Below, piece after piece: positions 6,443-13,325 of a stretch of 13,325 nucleotides of DNA; position 1 is the first letter of the stretch, and the number at the start of each line of letters is the position of its first letter. The stretch is taken from NCBI GenBank assembly GCA_023250385.1, contig JAHFAU010000039.1, forward strand, positions 1 through 13,325, given 5' to 3'. A program made the translations under genes and the position numbers. The notes beneath the pieces were generated by a model that had not been told where the DNA came from, searched no databases, and was given only the letters and a program-made list of their open reading frames with translations. Source of the stretch: Anaerolineales bacterium (GTDB taxonomy: Bacteria; Chloroflexota; Anaerolineae; Anaerolineales; E44-bin32).

Positions 6443-7908
6443 TGTTGGACGAGACCCAGATCGAAACCATTGTTGAACAGGTGATGGCCGAGCTCGGGCA
6501 GGGCGAACGGGTGCGGCACGGCCCAACGCCCCTGCCGATCACCACCCACAACCCGCCAGCCATCGGCCACCCGCTCAAATACGGGACCAATCTGTTTCCT
6601 GACCTGGACCCTGCTGTGGCCGCGGCCCGGCAGGCGTTCTTCCAGTTGCACGAGCTGCCGCTGGAACTGCGGGAAGCGATGATCTCCCAAATCCGCCGCA
6701 CTGCGCGGGAGAACGCACAGGTCTTGGCCTACGAGGCCTGGCAAGAGACGGGGCTGGGGCGCTATGAAGACAAGATTCAGAAGAACCTGCTCAATGCCAA
6801 CAAGACCCCCGGCACCGAATTCCTCACGCCGACCGTCTGGACCGGAGACCACGGCCTCACGCTGGTAGAGTGGGCCCCCTACGGGGTGATCGGGGCGATC
6901 ATCCCCAGCACCAATCCCACCTCGACCGTAATCTGCAACACGATCGCCATGGTGGCGGCGGGGAATGCGGTAGTGTTCAACGCCCACCCGGGGGCCAAGG
7001 CCTGCTCAAACCACGCGGTCCGGCTCATGAACGAGGCCATCGTGGAGGCCGGCGGGCCGGCCAATCTGGTGTGCGGGGTGGCCGAACCGACGATCGACAG
7101 CGCTCAGGCCCTGATGGCCCACAAGGATATCCGGCTGCTGACTGTGACCGGGGGGATCGGGGTCGTTCGGGCGGCGATGGCCAGCGGCAAGCGGGCCATC
7201 TGCGCCGGCCCGGGAAACCCGCCGGTCGTGGTGGACGAGACCGCCGATCTGGAACAGGCGGGACGGGACGTCGTTTTTGGCGCCTCCTTCGACAACAATG
7301 TGGTCTGCACCGACGAGAAGACTCTGATCGCGGTGGACTCGATCGCCGATCCGCTCAAGCGGGTGATGGCGCGCTACGGGGCCTACGAGGTCGACCCCGG
7401 CCAACTCGATCGCTTGATGAAGGTGATTTTCGAGCAGCTGCCGCCTCCCGGGAGGCACGGGACGATGAACAAGAAGTTCATCGGCAAGAACGCTAATGTG
7501 ATTCTGCGTGAGATTGGGATCGAGGTCGGGGACGAAATCCGGTTGGTGCTGGCCGATGTCCCCAACGACCATCCGTTGGTGTGGTCGGAGCAGATGATGC
7601 CGGTTTTCCCTTTGACCCGGGTAAAGAATGTTGAGGATGGCATCCGTCTGGCCAAGGACTCCGAGCACGGTTTTCGCCACACGGCCGTGATTCACTCCAA
7701 GAATATCGACAACATGAGCCGCATGGCCCGAGTGATGGACTGCAGCATCTTCGTGAAGAACGGCCCCACTCAGGCGGGGCTTGGTCTCGGAGGGGAGGGG
7801 TTCTGCTCCTTCACGATCGCCAGCCCGACCGGGGAGGGCATGACCAACCCGCGCAGCTTTAGCCGGATTCGCCGCTGCACCTTGGTCGACGCGTTTCGGA
7901 TTGTGTGA
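6442..7908 (+). CDS. CoA-acylating aldehyde dehydrogenase, BMC-type (PduP/EutE-like)
   Basis: The 488-residue protein belongs to the PduP/EutE group, which oxidises aldehydes to acyl-CoA with NAD+. Key parts are the N-terminal helix DETQIETIVEQVMAELG (3-19), a typical encapsulation peptide followed by a Pro-rich linker; PYGVIGAIIPSTNPTSTVICN (split: PYGVIGAII then PSTNPTSTVICN, 146-166); the nucleotide-binding TVTGGIGVVRAAM (234-246); AGPGNPPVVVD (255-265); and the catalytic cysteine Cys289 in FDNNVVCTDEKT. With DeoC upstream the likely substrate is acetaldehyde, giving acetyl-CoA. ATG 6442 is placed seven bases after GGAGG (6430-6434). The gene overlaps its neighbours on both sides by one base (TGATG), so it is tightly embedded between shell genes. 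Length is normal for the family. Substrate assignment is from context; enzyme class is firm. Confidence 0.93.
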   Translation: MLDETQIETIVEQVMAELGQGERVRHGPTPLPITTHNPPAIGHPLKYGTNLFPDLDPAVAAARQAFFQLHELPLELREAMISQIRRTARENAQVLAYEAWQETGLGRYEDKIQKNLLNANKTPGTEFLTPTVWTGDHGLTLVEWAPYGVIGAIIPSTNPTSTVICNTIAMVAAGNAVVFNAHPGAKACSNHAVRLMNEAIVEAGGPANLVCGVAEPTIDSAQALMAHKDIRLLTVTGGIGVVRAAMASGKRAICAGPGNPPVVVDETADLEQAGRDVVFGASFDNNVVCTDEKTLIAVDSIADPLKRVMARYGAYEVDPGQLDRLMKVIFEQLPPPGRHGTMNKKFIGKNANVILREIGIEVGDEIRLVLADVPNDHPLVWSEQMMPVFPLTRVKNVEDGIRLAKDSEHGFRHTAVIHSKNIDNMSRMARVMDCSIFVKNGPTQAGLGLGGEGFCSFTIASPTGEGMTNPRSFSRIRRCTLVDAFRIV

Positions 7909-8492
7909 TGTTTGACCCGGCCCTGAGTCTGATCGAGTTCTCCAGCATCGCGGTGGGCATCCAGGCAGCCGATGCGATGGTCAAACGGGCCCCGATCGAA
8001 GTGATCCAGGCAGGTACGGTGCAGCCGGGGAAGTACCTGGTGCTGATCGGCGGGCTGACGGCCGATGTGGAGGAGTCACTGGCGGCGGGTCGGCAGGTGG
8101 GCGGCGCGGCGATCGTGGATATCGTTTACCTGCCTCAGGTCCACCGCGAGCTGGTTCAGGCGCTGCAGGGCGGGCGGGTGTCCGATCCGCATGATGCGCT
8201 GGGAGTGGTGGAGACCAGCTCAGTGGCCGCCGCAATCCAGGCGGCCGACGCCGGGATCAAAGCCGCCGAAGTGAGATTGGTGGAGGTGCGGCTGGCGGAC
8301 GGGCTGGGCGGCAAGGGGATCGTCCTGTTTTCGGGGCTGGTGGCCGATGTTGAAATTGCAGTCGATCGCGGGGTGGCCGCCCTCGACCGTCCGGACCAAC
8401 TGGTACGTCAGGTGGTCATCCCCCAGCTGCACGAAGAGCTGTGGGCCAATCTGTCGCAGGCCACCCGCTTCCGGGAGATTGTCACGGCATGA
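7908..8492 (+). CDS. BMC-T shell trimer protein, tandem single-layer type
   Basis: The 194-residue product contains two tandem BMC domains with normal strand order. The first (about 5-90) has ALSLIEFSSIAVGIQAADAM and GLTADVEESLAAG. The second (about 100-185) has ALGVVETSSVAAAIQAADAGIK and SGLVADVEIAVDRG, ending in LHEELWANL. The repeated 'SS-A-IQAADA' signature shows the duplication directly. This corresponds to the Haliangium BMC-T1 type, which forms pseudohexameric trimers that do not stack. It is a different subfamily from the permuted BMC-T earlier in the locus. ATG 7908 overlaps the aldehyde dehydrogenase stop by one base; GTG 7905 is an adjacent alternative. There is no strong ribosome binding site, so translation probably depends on the upstream gene. 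Its own stop overlaps the next ATG as ATGA. Confidence 0.88.
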   Translation: MFDPALSLIEFSSIAVGIQAADAMVKRAPIEVIQAGTVQPGKYLVLIGGLTADVEESLAAGRQVGGAAIVDIVYLPQVHRELVQALQGGRVSDPHDALGVVETSSVAAAIQAADAGIKAAEVRLVEVRLADGLGGKGIVLFSGLVADVEIAVDRGVAALDRPDQLVRQVVIPQLHEELWANLSQATRFREIVTA

Positions 8493-8881
8493 AACTGGCG
8501 AGAGTGCTCGGGACGGTCGTCGCATCCACCAAAGCGGATGGGTTAGCGGGGATCAAGTTCCTCGTGGTCCAGCCGCTCGATGAGCAGCTGCAGCCGCGCG
8601 GCCTCGCCGAGGTTGCGGCCGACGCCACCGCTCAGGCCGCTCCAGGCGAGCTGGTGTTCATGGTCGCCAGCCGGGAGGGGGCTCAAGCCTTGCCCGAGAC
8701 CTTCGTGCCGGTCGATCTGGCCATCACTGGGATCGTGGATGAAGTCCATCTCGCACCTGCCGGGGTGCGGGCCGTTCCGACTGCCCGCTGGTACGGGACC
8801 GAAGGGTCGCTCGAGCCCCGACCCTCCCGGACGGCTTCACGCCCCAAGCCGGTCTCCCACCGCCCTGGCAGCCAAGGCTGA
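8489..8881 (+). CDS. BMC-P shell pentamer protein 2 with C-terminal extension
   Basis: EutN/CcmL family, 130 residues, of which about the first 92 are the pentamer fold: MKLARVLGTVVASTKADGLAG, IKFLVVQPLDEQ, and ITGIVDEVHLAP (79-90). The central segment (DATAQAAPGELVFMVASREGAQ) departs from the usual DxxGAGxGE pattern, so it is the most divergent of the three pentamer proteins. Residues 93-130 are an extra Pro/Arg/Ser-rich tail, probably disordered, which could sit outside or inside the vertex and bind a partner. ATG 8489 overlaps the BMC-T stop by four bases (ATGA); GGGAG lies about 11 bases upstream. The next pentamer gene starts three bases after the stop. Vertex assignment is firm; the tail's role is unknown. 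Confidence 0.88.
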   Translation: MKLARVLGTVVASTKADGLAGIKFLVVQPLDEQLQPRGLAEVAADATAQAAPGELVFMVASREGAQALPETFVPVDLAITGIVDEVHLAPAGVRAVPTARWYGTEGSLEPRPSRTASRPKPVSHRPGSQG

Positions 8882-8884
8882 ACG

Positions 8885-9172
8885 ATGTACGTCGGCAAGG
8901 TGATCGGAACGGTTGTTGCCACGGTCAAGATCCCACATCTGCACGGGCGAACGCTGTTGATGGTGGATCAGCTCGACCTGGAAGGCGCGGAGACCGGGAA
9001 CTACGACATTGCGGTCGATGTGGCCCAGGCCGGCGTCGGCGACACGGTGTTGGTCATCGACGAGGGGAATGGAGCCCGCCAGATCCTTGGGTTGAAGCCA
9101 GGTGCAGTTCGGGCAGTCGTGGTCGGGATCGTCGATGAGGTCGTCCTGGCCGACCCCGGTCCGGTGGCTTAG
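8885..9172 (+). CDS. BMC-P shell pentamer protein 3 (EutN/CcmL family)
   Basis: The 95-residue protein is a compact EutN/CcmL-type vertex protein: MYVGKVIGTVVATVKIPHLHG, TLLMVDQLDLEG, VDVAQAGVGDTVLVIDEGNGAR and VVVGIVDEVVLADPG. The usual DxxGAGxGE turn is modified to DVAQAGVGD. ATG 8885 lies seven bases after AAGG and three bases after the preceding stop. It is the last plus-strand gene of the locus and ends 15 bases from the stop of the convergent tpiA gene, with no terminator visible between them. Together with pentamers 1 and 2 it gives three distinct vertex paralogues, as in the Haliangium ochraceum shell system. Confidence 0.92.
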   Translation: MYVGKVIGTVVATVKIPHLHGRTLLMVDQLDLEGAETGNYDIAVDVAQAGVGDTVLVIDEGNGARQILGLKPGAVRAVVVGIVDEVVLADPGPVA

Positions 9173-9187
9173 GAGCCGTATCCGGCG

Positions 9188-9964
9188 TCAGCTTCGAGCG
9201 GCGGCGGCCGCCCGGGCCAGGTCTACAAAGTCCGGCCTTATGCTTGCTCCCCCGACCAGGGCGCCGTCCACCTCCGGCATTGCCATGAACCCGGGAATGT
9301 TCTCGACGGTGACGCTGCCCCCATACTGGACCCGCACCGCCAGGGCGGTGTCCTCCCCGTACAGCTCAGCCAACGCACCTCGCACGCTTAGCCCTATTAC
9401 CCGGTTGGCGTCGGCCGGGGTGGCCGCCTCACCGGTGCCGATGGCCCAGATCGGTTCATAGGCAAGGATGCAGCGCTCGGCCTGCTTGGGGGCCACTCCA
9501 GCCAGGGCGGCCTTGACCTGCCCGGATACAATTTCGTCGGTCCGGCCGGCGCGGTTCTGCTCCAGGTTTTCACCCACGCATAGGATTGGGGTCAGCCCGT
9601 GTCCCAGGGCGGCCTGAACTTTCCGGTTGATCGCCGGATCGCTCTCCAATTCGCTGCGCGTGGCGCGCCGCTCGGAGTGTCCCAGAATTACGTACTGGCA
9701 GAGTCGAGCCAGCATGGCGGTCGAGATCTCGCCGGTATGCGCGCCGCCGGGCTCCCAATGGGCATCCTGGGCGCCTAAAGCGATCCGCGTTCGACCGAGC
9801 AGCGCAGCGATGGCATAGAGCACGGTGAAGGGAGGGCAGAGCACCAGATCCAGCCCCTCGATCTCGTTCAACCCGCGCCTTATCTTGCGGAGAAAGGCGA
9901 TCGCCTCCTCGTCGCGGCCCAGATTCATTTTCCAGTTGGCGGCCAGAATTGGCTTACGCGGCAT
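9188..9964 (-). CDS. tpiA: Triosephosphate isomerase
   Basis: Interconverts glyceraldehyde-3-phosphate and dihydroxyacetone phosphate. The 258-residue length is normal, and all family hallmarks are present: NWKMN with Lys12, GHSERR with catalytic His96, AYEPIWAIGTG with catalytic Glu170 and the loop-6 lid (171-178), YGGSV (214-218), and the phosphate-binding VGGAS near 237-241. I chose the minus-strand ATG at 9964. A GTG at 9976, adding MSGA, is equally possible because neither has a good ribosome binding site. It is the last gene of the minus-strand cluster, 75 bases after the preceding gene, and converges on the BMC locus. Its substrate is a product of the DeoC reaction, so it could draw off carbon leaving the compartment. 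It has no encapsulation-type extension, so a cytosolic glycolytic role is likeliest. Confidence 0.97.
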   Translation of the reverse strand: MPRKPILAANWKMNLGRDEEAIAFLRKIRRGLNEIEGLDLVLCPPFTVLYAIAALLGRTRIALGAQDAHWEPGGAHTGEISTAMLARLCQYVILGHSERRATRSELESDPAINRKVQAALGHGLTPILCVGENLEQNRAGRTDEIVSGQVKAALAGVAPKQAERCILAYEPIWAIGTGEAATPADANRVIGLSVRGALAELYGEDTALAVRVQYGGSVTVENIPGFMAMPEVDGALVGGASIRPDFVDLARAAAAARS

Positions 9965-10039
9965 CGCTCCACTCACCCAGTGGTCGTTCGGGTTGTCGGG
10001 GTGACGGTGGGGGACCGGACCGAAGGATGAGGCCCGGAC

Positions 10040-10594
10040 TCAGGGAACGGCCCGGGCCGTCTCAGGGCTGGAGCGCGGGGGAATGGACTCCTTGGGAAGC
10101 AGGGCGATGGCATCCACCATTTCGCGGTTGAACAGCATCGCCGGTGCGCTGGCCCGAATGTCGGGAAAAAGGATTGCGATCAGTTCGGTGTTGTAGAGCG
10201 GAATGAAGATTCGGTCGCCTTCAATCATAAAGCTGCCGTAGTTGAACTTGCCTGGGGTCTCCACCTGACCCCGCAGCTCGTAGCCGCCCAGCACCAAGTG
10301 AACCCAGTGTGCCACCATCGTGGAGTATCCGCCCCGAGCCACGCCCGATGGACCGATCTCGGCCCGGCTGCTGAGCAGGACGGTCACAATCTCGTCTTTG
10401 ACCACCCAAAGTGTCTGATAGCGGGCGACCATCCGGCTGGGCTGATGCAGCCGGCTCAGCAGCGCACCTTCGACCTCCAGATAGTTTGTCGTGGGGATGT
10501 TGAGGTAGCTGAACAGGCCCGACGCCCCGGGATCGATGCGGCCAAGGATCCGATGGCTGGCGGTGTACATTTCGACCGAGACTGGCTTGGGCAC
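10040..10594 (-). CDS. Hypothetical protein with possible internal duplication
   Basis: A 184-residue soluble protein from a GTG start at 10594, one base after the stop of the upstream signalling gene, so co-translation is likely. I do not recognise the family. The sequence is beta-rich, with no signal peptide or membrane helix. Residues 14-73 and 105-166 look like two copies of one unit: RILGRIDP matches ELRGQVETP; a 'Y/F-L/M-I' strand follows; then EGALLSRLHQP matches NTELIAILFPD; and both end in a K/R-E-M/I-V strand (VVKDEIVTVL and LFNREMVDAIALL). The middle segment is Gly-rich and the last 18 residues are Pro/Ser/Arg-rich and probably disordered. Position between a REC-GAF protein and tpiA hints at a signalling partner, nothing more. 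Confidence 0.75.
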   Translation of the reverse strand: MPKPVSVEMYTASHRILGRIDPGASGLFSYLNIPTTNYLEVEGALLSRLHQPSRMVARYQTLWVVKDEIVTVLLSSRAEIGPSGVARGGYSTMVAHWVHLVLGGYELRGQVETPGKFNYGSFMIEGDRIFIPLYNTELIAILFPDIRASAPAMLFNREMVDAIALLPKESIPPRSSPETARAVP

Positions 10595-10595
10595 G

Positions 10596-12272
10596 CTAGC
10601 TGCCGGTGGGGAGGGCGAAGGTGATCTTGGTGGCGGCCGGGGTTTGATCGTACCACAGGACTCCGCCCATGCTCTCCACGATCATCCGGATCTCGCCCAA
10701 GGTGAGCCCATAGCCCAGATTGCCGGCGGCAGGGTCAGCCGAGGGATCCCTGAATGCCCGGATGGTATCTGGGGAGAGGCCCGGGCCGGTATCGGCAATG
10801 GTAACCGCGGCCCAGCCGCCATCCTCCAATTCGATCTCCTCCGGCAGCAAGATTCCTTCGGTTCCGCCGTTGCGAATATTCAAGAGGTGGGTCTGAATCA
10901 GTACTCTCCCAGTCGGAGTCCGGCGAATGGCGGCCCCCACCAGCGCCTGCAGCACTTGAAACACCCGATTTCGCTCCCCGGGGAATGCAGGTATGAGGGC
11001 TTCCGCCTCGACGATTAGACCCAGCCCGCGGCGGGTCGCCGCAAGTTGGTGCTCGCCGGCAGCCTTGTGCACCAATCGAGTCAGGTCTACATAGCGCGTG
11101 GCGAGCTCGGGTTCCATGACCGTGATCGGCATTCTCCGCAGGGTCCGGAGCTGGTCCAGCAGCTTGAGCAGCTCGGGCTTGACCGGTCGTCCGGTTCCCA
11201 CCGGAGCCCCATTGAGCAAGCCATCCAGAGTCGAAAGCGCCTGATCGAGTCCCTCGAGCATGCCTCTGGGTGCCAAACTGATCGGACCGGTGCCGCTGGT
11301 CGGGGCGCCCGCCTGTTGCACCAGGGTCGCCCGGTCGAGTGCCACTCCGGCCCAATCCGCCAGGGACATGAGAACAGTCACATGGTGCTGATTGAATGAG
11401 CGCAGCGCCATGCGGTTGTACACCCCAAGTACCCCCACAATCTCCTTCTGAACCCGGATCGGGACCTTGACCACGGACTGCACCATGAATCCGGTCTGAA
11501 CTTTGACCGGGCCGCTCTCCATGTTAGGTTGACGCAGAATCGGCTGCCCGGTGCGGAATACTTCGCCGACCAGCATGTCATCGGCCCGCAGCCGTTGCAG
11601 GGTCGCATGCCGTTCCCCGGCCTGCTTGGTGGCGCGCAGCACCACCTCATTGGTCTCCGGATCCTCCAGATAGATGCTGGCTTCTTCGGCGTCGGTCACG
11701 TAGGCGGCCGCCTCGACCAGCCGCGCCAGAATCTGATCCAGGTTGTCCAGCCCGGCGACCACCCGGCCAATCTCGCTCAGCATCCGAACCTCGTCGGTAC
11801 GCCGGCGCAGCTCTTCACGCAGGCTATCCACGCTGTGGGAAAGCTGGATAGTCTGGCCCTCACGGGCGCTCGATCTGCCCATGGCCAGAATGGCCTCTCG
11901 CAGCTCATCTTCTCGATACGGCTTGAGCAAGACGTCCCGGACTCCCATCTTCAGGAAGCTCCGCAGCCGGGAGGCCGGGAAATGTGCAGCCAACACGATG
12001 GCGGGAGCATCGTCGCCCATCTCGCGCCGGTTGCGCAGGCCGGACATCGGATCGCCCCGAATCTGGGTGACGTCTACCACCAGCACGTCGGCCTTTGGTG
12101 CTCCTTCTTTGGCCGGCCAAGCCGAAATGCCGGCCGGCTTCAGGATCCGTTCGATCAACTGGATGGCGTTGGTCTCGACGTCGGCGATGACGACCACCGT
12201 CGGGGAGGCATCGGAGGGGTCGCCGACCGCCGCAGGGGGAACGGGGCGTGGAACCGAGCGGCGCTCAATCAC
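10596..12272 (-). CDS. REC-GAF-ATPase-like signalling protein, probably a degenerate histidine kinase
   Basis: 558 residues from a GTG start at 12272, overlapping the lepB 3' end by eight bases. Residues 25-135 are a receiver-like domain with Asp31, phosphoacceptor-type Asp67 (VLVVDVT) and Lys117 (LLKPY); the usual switch Thr/Ser looks replaced by Ala95. A coiled coil (about 140-170) leads to a GAF domain (about 175-320). Residues 335-410 occupy the dimerisation-helix position but show no H-box His-Glu-x-x-x-Pro. The end resembles a HATPase: DTGPGL (494-499) and LGYGLTLGEIRMIVESMGG (519-537) are intact, but the N-box reads LQALVGAAIRRTP (441-453) with Asn replaced by Ala. Autophosphorylation therefore looks doubtful. 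A role as an intracellular sensor or response regulator with an ATP-binding-like output is more likely. The ligand is unknown. Confidence 0.82.
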   Translation of the reverse strand: MIERRSVPRPVPPAAVGDPSDASPTVVVIADVETNAIQLIERILKPAGISAWPAKEGAPKADVLVVDVTQIRGDPMSGLRNRREMGDDAPAIVLAAHFPASRLRSFLKMGVRDVLLKPYREDELREAILAMGRSSAREGQTIQLSHSVDSLREELRRRTDEVRMLSEIGRVVAGLDNLDQILARLVEAAAYVTDAEEASIYLEDPETNEVVLRATKQAGERHATLQRLRADDMLVGEVFRTGQPILRQPNMESGPVKVQTGFMVQSVVKVPIRVQKEIVGVLGVYNRMALRSFNQHHVTVLMSLADWAGVALDRATLVQQAGAPTSGTGPISLAPRGMLEGLDQALSTLDGLLNGAPVGTGRPVKPELLKLLDQLRTLRRMPITVMEPELATRYVDLTRLVHKAAGEHQLAATRRGLGLIVEAEALIPAFPGERNRVFQVLQALVGAAIRRTPTGRVLIQTHLLNIRNGGTEGILLPEEIELEDGGWAAVTIADTGPGLSPDTIRAFRDPSADPAAGNLGYGLTLGEIRMIVESMGGVLWYDQTPAATKITFALPTGS

Positions 12273-12882
12273 TCGCGGCGACCGCTAGATCGTAGTGGGG
12301 AATCCACCCGAGGTTCTCCAGAGGCCAATACACCAGGACCGCCTTGCCGATGATTCCCTCCAATGGCAGCGGCCCCCAGTTTTGCGAGTCGGAAGAGTTG
12401 TTTCGGTTGTCGCCCAGCACGATGACCTCATCCTGGCCGACCCTCCACGCGCTGTTGTACGCCGGGTGGACAGACAGGTACGGTTCGTACAGCTGGACGC
12501 CATTGATGTACACCGCGCCGTCCTGGACCCGGACCTCATCACCTGGCAAACCGATCACTCGCTTGATAAAGCGCCGCTCCGGATTGAGTGGGAAGCGAAA
12601 GACAATGATGTCCCCCCGCTGCGGTTTGCTCTGAAAGAGGGGCAAGTCGTAAGCCAGCCGGTTCACCACCACGAATTGCCCGTCGTGCAGGCTGGGTTCC
12701 ATGCTGTCGCCTTCCACCCGAATGCGGGCGGTGACCAGGTTGACCGCAAAGAACAGCACGGCTGCAAACAGGACAGTTTGCAGCACACTGCCAATGAACC
12801 GCAGTATCTGCCGCAGGAAGCTGACAGGTTTGGGGCGGGAGATAACAGGCTGGGTAGGTTGGTTGAAGGGCAAACCGGCCAC
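12265..12882 (-). CDS. lepB: Signal peptidase I
   Basis: Membrane-bound protease that removes signal peptides from secreted proteins. The 205-residue protein has one N-terminal membrane helix (about 28-50), the catalytic serine Ser60 in VEGDSMEPSL, the general-base Lys107 in RRFIKRVIGLPGD, and the box E motif LGDNRNNSSDSQNWG (156-170). These define the S26 family and the usual Ser-Lys dyad. The start is GTG 12882; no ribosome binding site precedes it, and a promoter -10 box lies only seven bases upstream, suggesting a leaderless mRNA. It is the first gene of a run (lepB, signalling protein, hypothetical, tpiA) and overlaps the next gene by eight bases. The der gene lies 86 bases upstream on the same strand. 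Confidence 0.96.
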   Translation of the reverse strand: MAGLPFNQPTQPVISRPKPVSFLRQILRFIGSVLQTVLFAAVLFFAVNLVTARIRVEGDSMEPSLHDGQFVVVNRLAYDLPLFQSKPQRGDIIVFRFPLNPERRFIKRVIGLPGDEVRVQDGAVYINGVQLYEPYLSVHPAYNSAWRVGQDEVIVLGDNRNNSSDSQNWGPLPLEGIIGKAVLVYWPLENLGWIPHYDLAVAASD

Positions 12883-12889
12883 GAAGGCG

Positions 12890-12919
12890 ATTATAAGACC
12901 CGCTCTATCGGCGTGACAA
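12890..12919 (-). promoter_or_regulatory. Promoter of lepB, probably giving a leaderless transcript
   Basis: On the minus strand, TTGTCA (12919-12914) and a perfect TATAAT (12895-12890) are separated by 18 bases. The -35 differs from TTGACA at one position. The GTG start of lepB begins seven bases after the -10 box, so transcription would begin at or next to the start codon. Confidence 0.55.
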
Positions 12920-12968
12920 GCGTACCCGAGTTAGGCTTGGCCGGACGGGCCACCCGCTCGGTGGGGTG

Positions 12969-13325
12969 CTACTGACTTCGGGGCCGCCTTCGGAATGTCA
13001 GCCGGATCGGGGTGCCGAGGAAGCTGAACTGCTCTCGAATCCGGTTCTCAAGATGCCGGGCATAACTGAAATGAACTAGCTCAGGGTCATTGACCTGGAA
13101 AAGGAAAGTTGGGGGCTCGGTCTCTACTTGGGTGGCGAGGTAGATCTGTAACCGTACCCCTGCCTTAGAGGGCGGGGCGTGGGCCTGCTGGGCACTTTGC
13201 AGAATCTGATTGAGCTGGGCAGTGGGGACCCGACGTAGCCGCTCCTGCCGGATCTGGAGCGCCAGTGGGAGGATCGTTGCCACTCCGGTCCCGTGCAGGG
13301 CGGAGATAAACCGAACCGGCACGAA
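12969..13325 (-). CDS. der: GTPase Der (EngA), C-terminal part
   Basis: The frame is open to the window edge, so only the last 118 residues are present. They cover the end of the second G domain (VPVRFISALHGTGV, with the SA-L-G motif of G5) and the C-terminal KH-like domain: LNQILQSAQQAHAPP (near 38-52), LQIYLATQVETEPPTFLFQVNDPELV (split: LQIYLATQVETEPP then TFLFQVNDPELV), YARHLENRIREQFSFLGTPIRL (split: YARHLENRIREQF then SFLGTPIRL), and the closing RRRPRSQ. Der is the double-GTPase needed for maturation of the 50S ribosomal subunit. The 3' end and stop (TAG, 12971-12969) are intact. lepB follows 86 bases downstream on the same strand but seems to have its own promoter. Confidence 0.93.
   Translation of the reverse strand, partial: FVPVRFISALHGTGVATILPLALQIRQERLRRVPTAQLNQILQSAQQAHAPPSKAGVRLQIYLATQVETEPPTFLFQVNDPELVHFSYARHLENRIREQFSFLGTPIRLTFRRRPRSQ

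Noticed and set aside
11529..12353. 274-residue plus-strand ORF opposite the signalling protein and lepB
   Set aside because: It is the antisense shadow of two genes with clear family motifs and has no recognisable domain.

Overview
The window is GC-rich bacterial DNA built around a complete-looking bacterial microcompartment (BMC) locus on the plus strand (about 2.4-9.2 kb). Accessory genes lie on its left. A convergent minus-strand housekeeping cluster lies on its right. The host is probably an environmental bacterium. A Chloroflexota-like organism is my best guess from gene style and frequent GTG starts, but no marker gene here settles it.

Left (1-2045, plus): the 3' part of a TPR-repeat protein; a short ORF that looks like the amputated N-terminus of a membrane protein; and an unrecognised six-helix membrane protein. 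Positions 2046-2395 hold no gene, only inverted repeats.

Centre (2396-9172, plus): a strong sigma-70-type promoter (TTGACT-17-TAGAAT) followed by AT-rich palindromes that could be operators. The genes run: GntR/HutC-type regulator, RpiB-like sugar-phosphate isomerase, DeoC aldolase, permuted tandem BMC trimer protein, BMC hexamer protein, BMC pentamer protein, CoA-acylating aldehyde dehydrogenase, second tandem BMC trimer protein, and two more BMC pentamer proteins. This is a sugar-phosphate-utilising (SPU) type metabolosome. The set of one BMC-H, two different BMC-T and three BMC-P resembles the Haliangium ochraceum shell. Each of the three enzymes carries an N-terminal amphipathic helix of the encapsulation-peptide kind. 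A consistent scheme is: deoxyribose-5-phosphate is cleaved by DeoC to glyceraldehyde-3-phosphate plus acetaldehyde; acetaldehyde is trapped in the shell and oxidised to acetyl-CoA; RpiB interconverts a pentose or related sugar phosphate. No phosphotransacylase or alcohol dehydrogenase for cofactor recycling is visible here.

Right (9188-13325, minus): der (GTPase, 3' end), lepB (signal peptidase I, possibly leaderless), a REC-GAF-ATPase-like signalling protein with degenerate kinase motifs, an unrecognised protein with a possible internal duplication, and tpiA. tpiA ends 15 bases from the last shell gene, convergently. Its substrate is a product of DeoC, so the adjacency may be metabolic, but tpiA is organised with the minus-strand genes.

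Most unusual points: the regulator lacks a normal start codon in the needed frame; the RpiB catalytic cysteine is replaced by aspartate and an extra N-terminal module is present; strong hairpins lie between the hexamer and first pentamer genes; and the signalling protein looks like a pseudokinase.
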